A stretch of 12,071 nt of DNA from positions 1-12,071 of the forward strand of contig JAHFNM010000023.1 of assembly GCA_023267415.1 (NCBI GenBank). The letters are read 5' to 3'. Below the pieces are notes generated by a model that worked only from the letters and a program-made list of their open reading frames with translations, had not been told where the DNA came from and did no database searches. Origin of the DNA: Candidatus Nomurabacteria bacterium. Lineage in GTDB: Bacteria; Patescibacteriota; Minisyncoccia; Phycocordibacterales; UBA9973. Made by a program: the position numbers and the translations under genes. Below are positions 1 to 5,710 of this stretch, in pieces (within the stretch, counting starts at the first letter, position 1; every line of letters starts with the position of its first letter).

Positions 1-2
1 CT

Positions 3-158
3 CTGCTTGAAATGCAAAAGTTCATACAGAGCAAGATCACCGAAAAGGCTAACGGCTTCAAGAGACACGCCAAGCTTCCTGAAACTGAAGATAATGGTAA
101 GGCTTTGATTGTGTCAATTTCTGGCTCTGGCATAGAGTTCAATAATCGAAAATCATAA
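3..158 (+). CDS. C-terminal fragment of an unknown protein
   Basis: The frame starting at base 3 is open for 51 codons and stops with TAA at 156-158; the other two plus-strand frames hit stops early (frame 2 at its third codon). The translated tail contains LLEMQKFIQSKITEKANG, then a Lys/Glu-rich stretch and a short hydrophobic strand (ALIVSISGSGIEF). I do not recognise the family. The gene begins upstream of the window and is followed by a terminator-like hairpin, so it probably ends a transcription unit of the mobile element. Confidence is limited by its short visible length. Confidence 0.5.
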   Translation: MLEMQKFIQSKITEKANGFKRHAKLPETEDNGKALIVSISGSGIEFNNRKS

Positions 159-195
159 ATCCTGCGATTTCCTGAAAACCCCTGAAGCACGAGGC

Positions 196-225
196 AAAAA
201 CACTTTGAAAAATCAGGGTGTTTTT
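196..225 (+). terminator. Weak intrinsic terminator
   Basis: AAAAACAC (196-203) pairs with GTGTTTTT (218-225) around a 14-nt loop, and the T-rich stretch continues to 230. It lies 37 bases after the stop of the upstream partial gene. The stem is AT-rich, so efficiency is uncertain. A 9-bp inverted repeat (160-168 with 239-247, TCCTGCGAT) encloses it and could form an outer stem. Confidence 0.5.
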
Positions 226-332
226 TGTTTTGAGCTACATCGCAGGAAATGCCAGTAACACTAGTATGCGCCCAAAATCCCTACTGGGAGCAGGCACACT
301 CCCGTATTACAAATCATTAGTTAGCGATTACT

Positions 333-617
333 ATGTCTAACAAAAAAATAAAGTTTTCAGAGAACGAGTTTTCTCTGAAAGACCCCGCGTATGTCTTCAC
401 GACATACGACATCGGCACATCAACCGCACTCCTCTGTGCGGGTTTTGAGCTTTTGTCTGTAGATAAAGAAAACCCTCGAAAGGCTCTCTTTATTTTCAAG
501 AGAGAGGACGGCATCGAAAACATAAGTACGAAGTATTTTTCAGACAAGCTCGAAGTCAAAGCAAGGTCGTTCTTTGACCATCTGAAAGCACTGAAGAACA
601 AGCTCTACTCGGAGTAG
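333..617 (+). CDS. DUF5659-domain protein
   Basis: A 94-residue protein matching my memory of DUF5659: an N-terminal strand with YVFTTYDIGTSTALLCAGFE (about 20-39), the 'NPRKALFIF' strand (about 47-55) and a C-terminal helix ending FFDHLKALKNKLYSE. The family is small, of unknown function, and often found in phage and integrative elements of CPR and other bacteria; it may be a small regulatory or accessory fold, but nothing here shows an activity. The ATG at 333 has no Shine-Dalgarno sequence but is preceded by ATTACT, as is the Rep gene start at 881. The next gene starts three bases after its stop, so the two are probably translated together. Confidence 0.8.
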   Translation: MSNKKIKFSENEFSLKDPAYVFTTYDIGTSTALLCAGFELLSVDKENPRKALFIFKREDGIENISTKYFSDKLEVKARSFFDHLKALKNKLYSE

Positions 618-620
618 CGA

Positions 621-842
621 ATGGTCTTGTCGGATGAAGACATCGCAAAGTTCCAATCTCTCTACATGAGCGAGTTTGGAATGGAAATCAGCAAAGAAGA
701 TGCCTACGAAAAAGGCATCGGTCTTTTGCGATTGATGTCTGCTGCCTACAAGCCTATGACCCCAGAAGAATACAAAGCAGCACAAGAGCATCGAAGAGAC
801 ACGCTTCCTCTGCTTGTTCAGCGATTGAACGAAAATCGCTGA
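621..842 (+). CDS. Small helical hypothetical protein of mobile-element type
   Basis: A 73-residue protein, largely helical and charged: LSDEDIAKFQSLYMSEFGMEISKEDAYEKG (3-32), then a second helix and the segment YKPMTPEEYKAA. Short proteins with this 'DEDI..FQ.LY...FG.EIS.E.AYEKG..L.RLM' pattern recur, as I remember them, beside recombinases in CPR genomes; the function is unknown. The pattern of two amphipathic helices would suit a small DNA-binding or relaxosome-accessory protein, but no motif proves this. A GGAG sequence at 611-614, inside the end of the DUF5659 gene and six bases before the ATG, is a plausible ribosome binding site, so the pair looks translationally linked. Confidence 0.75.
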   Translation: MVLSDEDIAKFQSLYMSEFGMEISKEDAYEKGIGLLRLMSAAYKPMTPEEYKAAQEHRRDTLPLLVQRLNENR

Positions 843-880
843 CTGGGGTTCCTTGAATTGCACCGACAACAAAAATTACT

Positions 881-2080
881 ATGGATACGGTCATCATCAA
901 ACTCTACAGCCCCCACAAGTTCAAGATCGGAGACAGATCGCAGTTCGTCCCTGAAGTCGTACGGCGAGAATATCGTCACCTCTCACCCACCGAGAAAATG
1001 CTCCCCCGCTCGCGCCCATATCTCCGACGCTTTGTGCTGCATCCGAAAAATCTGCATGAATACAAAGACGAATATATCCCTCGCGTTGAGATTTTTGAAA
1101 CCCTCACTGAAGACCGCAAGGACATCCGCTACGTCCTCAAAGTCGAGTTTTCAGTTCCGAAACTTCTCTATGGCAACAGCGTGCTTGAAGTCGTAGAGAA
1201 AGATAAGGATCGAGTCTTTACGGAACTCAAAGCCGCTCTTGCAAAAGTATCCATCATCGTTGAAATAGACAGCATAGCAAAGGCAGCTCTAACAACCGTC
1301 CATCTTTGCAAAAATGTCTTTCTTCCGAGATCGATCAAAATGCGTGAAATACTGAACGAGCTAGGAAAAATAGACATCAACAAAGTTGTTGATGTAACAG
1401 GCAAACAGTTCAAAAACGGAAGTCGCATGTTGAGTATTTACTCGGGGGTTATAGAGCATGTCTTCTACGATAAGATTTCAGACTCTGTACGCCCCAAGAA
1501 TAAGCGCAGCGACAAAGGACATATAGCTCCCGAGCGCGATTTCATTGAACGATACGAGCTGCAAAAAAAGGAGCTTTTCCGTTACGAATATCGTATAAAA
1601 AAGACCCAAACCGTCAGGCGCGAAGTAAACGAAGCACTGGGGCGAGAGGCGCTCCACAATGTACTTTTTAAAGACATCTTCAAAAAAGGCGTGCTCGAAA
1701 AGATGACAGTAAAAGCGTGGCGCAGTTTAGTCGAACGGCCAGAAAATCAGCTCGCCCTTTTCCATCAAACAGACAAACTCACCCTGCTGCTGCACATTCT
1801 TGAAGAGGCTGAAAAGAAAGGCACGGGTGCCCACAGTATGAACGCAGCGCTCATTTCTTACGGCCTAGCCTGTGCCATTCAAGACCATGGTGCAAAAGAA
1901 GTGCGACGGGCAATCTTTAGTATTTGGAATACAGATCACCCAGAGCGTCTTAATCGGCGGATCAAAGAGGCCTCTAGGCTCACCGCAGGACTACCATACT
2001 CAAATGGAATTGCATTGATTGATGCAGCGGTCGAGAAGTATAAGACTATTAACTTGGAGTTACTAAAAAATGGCATATAA
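881..2080 (+). CDS. Phage/plasmid replication initiator, gene II/X (G2P)-like
   Basis: A 399-residue protein that I match to the filamentous-phage gene II / Phage_X replication family, which nicks one strand at the origin and starts rolling-circle replication. Landmarks, compared from memory with f1 gpII, are SVPKLLYGNSVLE (91-103, like SPAKVLQGHNVFG), an IxxEID strand (126-130, like ISRIDATFS), SRMLSIYSGVIEHVFYDK (181-198, like the strand carrying the catalytic tyrosine; Tyr187 or Tyr196 here) and LFRYEYRIKK (232-241, like LVRFEARIKA). The C-terminal 130 residues are helical and unassigned. No Zot-like ATPase or coat gene is visible, so it could be a phage, a satellite or an integrated plasmid. 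It starts 38 bases after the preceding gene; its TAA stop is part of a TATAAT promoter for the segment behind it. The family call is by motif, moderate confidence. Confidence 0.65.
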   Translation: MDTVIIKLYSPHKFKIGDRSQFVPEVVRREYRHLSPTEKMLPRSRPYLRRFVLHPKNLHEYKDEYIPRVEIFETLTEDRKDIRYVLKVEFSVPKLLYGNSVLEVVEKDKDRVFTELKAALAKVSIIVEIDSIAKAALTTVHLCKNVFLPRSIKMREILNELGKIDINKVVDVTGKQFKNGSRMLSIYSGVIEHVFYDKISDSVRPKNKRSDKGHIAPERDFIERYELQKKELFRYEYRIKKTQTVRREVNEALGREALHNVLFKDIFKKGVLEKMTVKAWRSLVERPENQLALFHQTDKLTLLLHILEEAEKKGTGAHSMNAALISYGLACAIQDHGAKEVRRAIFSIWNTDHPERLNRRIKEASRLTAGLPYSNGIALIDAAVEKYKTINLELLKNGI

Positions 2081-2081
2081 T
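2054..2081 (+). promoter_or_regulatory. Promoter for the structured leader / recombinase
   Basis: A perfect TATAAT -10 box lies at 2076-2081, sharing bases with the TAA stop of the Rep gene. A weak -35 (TTGGAG, 2054-2059) is 16 bp upstream. The predicted start point at about 2087-2089 coincides with the first bases of the 12-bp stem of the structured element, which supports a transcript that begins with that structure. Confidence 0.6.
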
Positions 2082-2240
2082 ATGAGTGTTGACCCAGTGA
2101 ATAAGGTAGTGTGCCCGAAGTTTTTTTATTGCTCAAAATGGAACCCGATAGGGGCGTTCTGCCGACTATTTTTTGCAATCTTCGGATTACACTACATAGC
2201 TGGGTCAACACAGAACGTCCCTCTCGGGTTTTTTATATGA
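2082..2240 (+). CDS. Possible 52-codon leader ORF coupled to the recombinase
   Basis: One frame stays open from an ATG at 2082, one base after the Rep stop, to a TGA at 2238-2240 that overlaps the recombinase ATG (2237-2239) as ATGA. The product would be hydrophobic in its second half (LFFAIFGLHYIAG) and carries three cysteines. The ATGA overlap is typical of translational coupling. However, the same bases form extensive inverted repeats, which explains their non-random composition without coding, and 52 open codons can arise by chance. Low confidence; listed because a leader peptide would fit an attenuator-like structure. Confidence 0.25.
   Translation: MSVDPVNKVVCPKFFYCSKWNPIGAFCRLFFAIFGLHYIAGSTQNVPLGFFI
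2086..2234 (+). ncRNA. Candidate pseudoknotted structured RNA (or DNA) element ahead of the recombinase
   Basis: A nested hairpin can be drawn: P1 2086-2097 with 2200-2211 (12 bp, perfect), P2 2106-2112 with 2189-2195 (7 bp) continuing as 2115-2120 with 2180-2185 (6 bp), P3 2128-2132 with 2175-2179 (5 bp, opposite a seven-T bulge), then 2135-2139 with 2168-2172 and a small apical hairpin near 2141-2159. In addition 2142-2161, in the apical loop, is complementary to 2211-2230 (18 Watson-Crick pairs, one G-U, one mismatch), which would make a pseudoknot or an alternative fold. The second arm ends in GGG and six T residues (2229-2234), a terminator signature, two bases before the recombinase ATG. 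It could be a regulatory leader, an independent small RNA, a single-strand replication origin or a folded recombination site. I recognise no known RNA family. Confidence 0.6.
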
Positions 2241-3856
2241 AAAACGAAAACAACAAAATCAAACGCCGACTTTTTATGTATCCGAGAAAATCATCGGAGA
2301 GTGAAGAGCGACAGGTTCAATCCATTGAAGACCAAGTAACTCGCTTAACCGAGCTTGCGACTATGCTCAACATTGAGATCGTAGAAATCTTACCTGAAGC
2401 AAAGTCGGCAAAGAAACCTTACTCTCGTCCTGTATTTGCGGACATGCTCGAACGAATTGAAAAAGGAGAAGCCGAGGGTATTCTCTGTTGGCAGATAAAC
2501 CGCCTTTCAAGAAATCCGATTGATAGCGGTAAATTAAGTTGGATGCTTCAGCAGGGAGTCATAAAGTCGATACAGACGATGGATCGAGAGTATCTTCCTG
2601 ATGACAACGTGCTTCTTTTCAATATCGAAACTGGCCAAGCAAACCAATTCATTATTGATCTCCGAAAAAACAGTATGAGAGGAATGATCGGCAAGGCTGA
2701 CCGAGGATGGCTCCCCTCCCGCGCTCCACTCGGATATAAAAACGAAAAAGAAGAACATACTCTTATTGAAGATGCAGAGCGATTTCATCTCGTCCGCAAG
2801 ATGTGGGACATGATGCTCACAGGAAACTTTACCCCTCCGCAAATCCGAGAGATTGCAAATAAAGAGTGGGGCTTCCGCACTCCGAAGACAAAACATGCGG
2901 GAGGAGTTGAACTTGCGAATAGCGTAATCTATAACATGTTTAACAACCTGTTTTACACAGGAATGTTTCAATGGAAAGGAACAGTCTATAAGGGCAACCA
3001 CACGGCAATGATTACACTGGAGGAATATGACCGAGTTCAGATTATCCTCGGCAGAAAAGGTAAGCCTCGCGCGAAGACACACGACTTCGCCTTTACTGGC
3101 CTTATGAGCTGCGAGGTTTGCGGCTCGATGTATACAGCAATAGAGAAGACGAAGATGGTACGTGGCGATATAAAAACCTATACCTATTACTATTGCACCA
3201 AGAAAAAGAAAGGCGCTAATTGCGATCAGAAAAGCCTGACACTTGAAGAACTTGAAAGCCATATCGACATCGGTTTTGAACGCAACACAATCTTGCCCGT
3301 GTTTCAGAAATGGGCAATCGAAATACTTAACCGAGACAACGACAAAGAAATTGAAGAGCGTACCAAAATATACGAGGCTCAACACAAACTTGTCGTCGAT
3401 ACGCAGAAGCAGCTCGATATGCTCACCAAAATGCGTTACCGCGAGCTTATAGACGATGAGACATTTGTAAAAGAACGAGACGACCTCAAAGCAGTGCTCG
3501 CCACAGCAACTGTCGGCCTCCGTAGTACAGAGAACCGAGCAGGAAAATGGCTTGAACTTACCGAGAAGACTTTTAACTTTGCCTGCTACGCACGCAAGGA
3601 GTTCCTTACTACGGACAGCCTAGAACGGAAGCGCGAGATGTTTTCGGCTCTCGGTCAGAACTTTACCGTAAAAGACCAGAAACCCTTTATAACACCGAAC
3701 GAATGGTTCGTTCCAATCGAAAAAGCATATCCTGCGCTTGAAGCAGAATATAATCGGTTAGAACTGGACAAAAACCTTTCAGATACAAAGCGAAAAGAAC
3801 TTTTCGCGCAACTTATTCTTTCTTGGGGTGCCTACCGGGATTTGAACCCGAACTAA
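2237..3856 (+). CDS. Large serine recombinase (site-specific integrase)
   Basis: A 539-residue large serine recombinase, presumably the integrase/excisionase of this element. The N-terminal resolvase domain (about 11-155) has YPRKSSESEERQ with the likely nucleophile Ser19, and the NRLSRNP motif (88-94). A 'recombinase' DNA-binding domain follows (about 160-275), then a zinc ribbon with Cys292, Cys295, Cys320 and Cys329, and a coiled coil (about 366-423). The first ATG in the open frame is 2237; extension to the GTG at 2111 would run through the structured leader and has no domain support. There is no Shine-Dalgarno; the ATG sits directly after a T-run. The C-terminus is unusual: the last ten residues (WGAYRDLNPN) and the stop are encoded by the 3' end of tRNA-His on the other strand. 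Confidence 0.93.
   Translation: MKNENNKIKRRLFMYPRKSSESEERQVQSIEDQVTRLTELATMLNIEIVEILPEAKSAKKPYSRPVFADMLERIEKGEAEGILCWQINRLSRNPIDSGKLSWMLQQGVIKSIQTMDREYLPDDNVLLFNIETGQANQFIIDLRKNSMRGMIGKADRGWLPSRAPLGYKNEKEEHTLIEDAERFHLVRKMWDMMLTGNFTPPQIREIANKEWGFRTPKTKHAGGVELANSVIYNMFNNLFYTGMFQWKGTVYKGNHTAMITLEEYDRVQIILGRKGKPRAKTHDFAFTGLMSCEVCGSMYTAIEKTKMVRGDIKTYTYYYCTKKKKGANCDQKSLTLEELESHIDIGFERNTILPVFQKWAIEILNRDNDKEIEERTKIYEAQHKLVVDTQKQLDMLTKMRYRELIDDETFVKERDDLKAVLATATVGLRSTENRAGKWLELTEKTFNFACYARKEFLTTDSLERKREMFSALGQNFTVKDQKPFITPNEWFVPIEKAYPALEAEYNRLELDKNLSDTKRKELFAQLILSWGAYRDLNPN
3824..3856. other. Probable attachment-site junction in tRNA-His
   Basis: These 33 bases belong both to the tRNA-His 3' end (CCA, acceptor strand, T-arm) and to the last codons of the recombinase. 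Housekeeping genes begin on one side and element genes lie on the other, so the crossover most likely happened within or beside this stretch. The exact core length cannot be fixed without the left junction or an empty site. Confidence 0.55.
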
Positions 3857-3899
3857 GAGTTCCACAAACTCTTGTGCTAACCATTACACTATAGGCACC
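3824..3899 (-). tRNA. tRNA-His (GTG), with encoded CCA
   Basis: The minus strand folds as a complete cloverleaf. The 7-bp acceptor stem is extended by G-1 (3899) opposite C73 (3827), the identity element of tRNA-His. The anticodon loop is TTGTGGA with anticodon GTG, and the T-loop is TTCAAAT. CCA is encoded at 3826-3824. This differs from the tRNA-Leu, tRNA-Arg and tRNA-Val genes in the window, none of which encodes CCA. The 3' part is the apparent integration target of the adjacent element. Confidence 0.95.
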
Positions 3900-3964
3900 A
3901 TATTACGCGTCGCTCGGACCCGATGAAAGCAAGCTTTCGCCGATTCCTCGCTAGCAGTTATAAC

Positions 3965-3991
3965 AAAAAAACGCCCAAAAAGCGAGCTTTT
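3965..3991 (-). terminator. Weak terminator after the VKOR gene
   Basis: On the minus strand AAAAG-CTCG-CTTTT (3991-3978) forms a 5-bp stem, followed after a G/C-rich gap by seven T residues (3971-3965). The stem is short and the gap unusual, so this is a tentative call; read-through into tRNA-His is possible, as I see no convincing promoter directly ahead of that tRNA. Confidence 0.3.
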
Positions 3992-3996
3992 ATGCT

Positions 3997-4437
3997 CTAT
4001 CGGAGAAAAATGCCGAGAAGTGACGCTCCGCTCCAAGAAAGATAGGTCAGGGCAAAGATGATCGCGCAAAGACAGGCTGAGGTGATGCACCAGGTGCACC
4101 ATTGTTTAAGAACGAACGCCTGGATGGCAGTAAGGTAGAGCGAGAACAAAAACGCGCAAGATGAGGCTATGAGTCCAAGCAATAGGATCTGGAGTGTTGC
4201 GAACGCGGGAAAGAAAAAAATAGCAAGATGTACGAGTGTTACGAGCCCGTAGTACACCATACCGATGTATTCAATATGTATGCCTAGGAATTTCGAATAG
4301 TCACTGGTCGTGACAAAGTCGCAGCTCGTGCGAAGCGGACAGATGAGAGGCTTTTTCTTTCTTTTGCATCCGGCGATATAGGAGGCGATCACAAAACCGC
4401 CAAGGCCGATGATTGCAAGTGCGAGATGATACAACAT
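3997..4437 (-). CDS. Vitamin K epoxide reductase (VKOR) family membrane protein
   Basis: A 146-residue integral membrane protein with four predicted membrane helices (about 3-21, 59-76, 82-105, 117-135). It has the VKOR signature: a loop cysteine pair Cys33 and Cys39 in ICPLRTSCD, the conserved serine region SDYSKFLGI, and the quinone-side CXXC as CTWC (Cys114, Cys117). Bacterial VKORs pass electrons from a periplasmic thiol oxidase to quinone and so drive disulfide formation. This one is the bare membrane domain without a fused thioredoxin domain, so it would need a separate DsbA-like partner, which is not in the window. It follows the pterin dehydratase gene by 36 bases on the same strand, probably as one operon. 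Confidence 0.9.
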   Translation of the reverse strand: MLYHLALAIIGLGGFVIASYIAGCKRKKKPLICPLRTSCDFVTTSDYSKFLGIHIEYIGMVYYGLVTLVHLAIFFFPAFATLQILLLGLIASSCAFLFSLYLTAIQAFVLKQWCTWCITSACLCAIIFALTYLSWSGASLLGIFLR

Positions 4438-4473
4438 AAAAAGACAGGTTCTAGGTTCTGGTAAAAATGCAGA

Positions 4474-4809
4474 CTACAAATGAATCGCGTTGATCTTGGC
4501 TGCAGTGATAAAGTCGTTTTCCGAAAGGCCGCCGATGGAATGGGTCGAAAGGACAAGATGCACCTTATTGTAGCGAATGTCGATGTCGGGATGATGCTGT
4601 TCGAATTCGGCCACATCGGCCGTCATGTTCACAAAGTCCATAGCCTTGTCGAAATTCTTGAACACAAGATCTTTTTCAATCCCCTTTCCATCCTTGGAAA
4701 ATTCCCATCCTTCAAGCTCGGCCATGAGGCGAGCGGCTGCAGTCTTTGGCAACGGCTTCAAATCCTTGTCTTGGCACGAAATGCATTCTTTGTCTTTCAG
4801 CTTTGGCAT
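4474..4809 (-). CDS. 4a-hydroxytetrahydrobiopterin dehydratase (pterin carbinolamine dehydratase)
   Basis: A 111-residue soluble enzyme of the PCD/DCoH family, which removes water from 4a-hydroxytetrahydrobiopterin. The active-site pattern is clear: EFEQHHPDIDIRYNKV with His72 and His73, then LSTHSIGGLSENDF with His90, followed by the helix ITAAKINAI. The N-terminus carries ECISCQDKDLKPL, a Cys-x-x-Cys start found, as I recall, in many bacterial members. A pterin-dependent hydroxylase partner is not visible; in such reduced genomes the physiological substrate is unclear. The ATG at 4809 lies six bases after a perfect TATAAT, which supports this start and suggests a leaderless mRNA that also covers the VKOR gene. 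Confidence 0.92.
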   Translation of the reverse strand: MPKLKDKECISCQDKDLKPLPKTAAARLMAELEGWEFSKDGKGIEKDLVFKNFDKAMDFVNMTADVAEFEQHHPDIDIRYNKVHLVLSTHSIGGLSENDFITAAKINAIHL

Positions 4810-4815
4810 CCGATT

Positions 4816-4821
4816 ATTATA
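4816..4821 (-). promoter_or_regulatory. -10 box for the dehydratase-VKOR operon (leaderless)
   Basis: On the minus strand TATAAT is followed by AATCGG and then the ATG at 4809. With transcription starting about seven bases after the box, the mRNA would begin at or next to the start codon. No good -35 sequence is visible. Confidence 0.6.
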
Positions 4822-4885
4822 CTAAAGGAAGGACAAAACTCCGAAACGACGCTGGTGAAAGCTTTGTGCATCCCCTTTTTCCTTA

Positions 4886-4891
4886 TATACT
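4886..4891 (+). promoter_or_regulatory. -10 box for the membrane-protein gene at 4901
   Basis: TATACT at 4886-4891 is nine bases ahead of the ATG at 4901, so the 5' leader would be nearly absent. The -35 region is poor (TTGTGC at 4864-4869 with 16 bp spacing). Confidence 0.45.
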
Positions 4892-4900
4892 GTTCCGTAT

Positions 4901-5301
4901 ATGGAAGAAAAACACATCCCAAATCCGCGAATCGAAGAACGAGCAAAGGCCGGACCGCATTTAATCAAGCATGAGCATGCCGGACTCAATGGCCGGATCG
5001 CCGTGGTCATTACCAACCTTGTGAGCACCATGTGGTGCGCATATCTCTTTGCTATCATACTTCAGCGATCCATGCCGGAACTGCGGCCCTCATATCCTGG
5101 ATCGCCCAGACATTCCTCCAACTTGTCCTCCTCTCCGTCATCATGGTAGGCCAAAAAGTGGCCGCGGCCGCTTCCGACAAGCAAGCCTTGCAAACATACA
5201 AAGACGCGGAAGCACTCTTGAAGATGCAAGATGAGATCCACAAGCTCATTCAGGCAAACAACAAAATGACCGAAGAGGTTCGAAGTGCAGTGATGAAATA
5301 A
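4901..5301 (+). pseudogene. Small two-helix membrane protein, frameshifted
   Basis: Two overlapping frames together resemble one protein. The first, from ATG 4901, gives a charged N-terminus and the helix IAVVITNLVSTMWCAYLFAI. After about 5060 the second frame continues with AALISWIAQTFLQLVLLSVI, then a conserved VGQKVAAAASDKQALQTYKD segment and a C-terminal helix, to the TAA at 5299-5301. I recall CPR hypothetical proteins with both parts in one frame, including the TMWCAY and WIAQTFLQLVLLS segments. The downstream frame is shifted by -1, so one base (or 1 mod 3) is missing somewhere near 5045-5065, and the spacer between the helices also looks short. It may be a true pseudogene or an assembly error. 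Function unknown. Confidence 0.65.
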
Positions 5302-5445
5302 GGCGGAATAGGAATAGTGAACAGTTTGAGAGCTGAGGAAATACTGTCGCGGTACATAAGTAAAAAATAAACCAGTATATCTTGTCACAAGGATAGCCCG
5401 CTTCGCGTTTCTATTAGTGCTAGTCGTCTTCTATTAATAACAACG

Positions 5446-5451
5446 TACTAT
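5446..5451 (+). promoter_or_regulatory. Possible -10 box for the small membrane gene
   Basis: TACTAT (4 of 6 to consensus) is followed by TTTTAT and the ATG at 5458, again a six-base spacing like that of the dehydratase gene. No -35 is evident. The rest of 5302-5445 shows no gene that I can support. Confidence 0.35.
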
Positions 5452-5457
5452 TTTTAT

Positions 5458-5595
5458 ATGTCACTATTTACCATCGCCGAAGCTGTCTTCTTTCTTGTAT
5501 TCGGCATCAGCCACTTTGTCCCGTTTCGATACTCGCAACAGATCTGCGCCATTGCAGCGATCGTTGTCGGAGTTCTGTTGATAGTGAGATTGTAA
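5458..5595 (+). CDS. 45-residue two-helix membrane protein
   Basis: A short ORF with ATG at 5458 and TAA at 5593-5595. The product is almost entirely two hydrophobic helices (LFTIAEAVFFLVFGISHFV and ICAIAAIVVGVLLIV) joined by PFRYSQQ. Small proteins of this build, beginning roughly MSxFxIAExVFFxVFG, occur in CPR genomes as hypothetical genes. Support for it being real comes from the membrane-helix composition, a possible -10 box six bases before the start and a strong terminator ten bases after the stop. Function unknown. Confidence 0.65.
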   Translation: MSLFTIAEAVFFLVFGISHFVPFRYSQQICAIAAIVVGVLLIVRL

Positions 5596-5605
5596 TTCGT
5601 TTTTC

Positions 5606-5649
5606 AAAGTAGTCGGATACGAAAGTGTCCGACTACTTTTGTTTTAGAT
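5606..5649 (+). terminator. Strong intrinsic terminator
   Basis: AAAGTAGTCGGA (5606-5617) pairs perfectly with 5628-5639; a G-U pair and two more pairs extend it to a GAAA tetraloop at 5621-5624. TTTTGTTTT follows. It closes the small membrane-protein unit. Confidence 0.9.
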
Positions 5650-5710
5650 GCATGAGAATAGTCTTGGCCAAGCGCTCATTCGTCGCCGTCGCTCCTGATT
5701 TCCGCGTGTA

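Larger units (their letters stand above)
1..3856 (+). mobile_element. Integrated element with phage-type Rep and serine recombinase (right part; left end outside window)
   Basis: All genes from the window start to 3856 lie on the plus strand and are of accessory type: two small hypothetical genes, a filamentous-phage-like replication protein and a large serine recombinase. The recombinase frame enters the 3' end of tRNA-His, the usual geometry of an integrase gene beside a tRNA attachment site. Beyond the tRNA the genes are ordinary housekeeping genes on the other strand. I looked for a second copy of the tRNA-His 3' end (3824-3856) between 1 and 2236 and found none, so the left junction is probably upstream of the window. 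Seen: gene order and overlap. Inferred: that the whole stretch is one element. Confidence 0.7.

Noticed and set aside
2086..2211. Reading the large hairpin as an integron attC site
   Set aside because: The ends read GTTGACC and GGTCAAC, the reverse of the attC consensus order (RYYYAAC ... GTTRRRY), and no tyrosine integron integrase is present.
2111..2236. Upstream GTG start for the recombinase
   Set aside because: The extension runs through the structured leader, has no similarity to recombinase N-termini, and the ATG at 2237 directly precedes the resolvase domain.
2534..3385. A 283-codon open frame on the minus strand
   Set aside because: It is the antisense shadow of the serine recombinase, which has clear domain motifs; the minus-strand product has no recognisable features.
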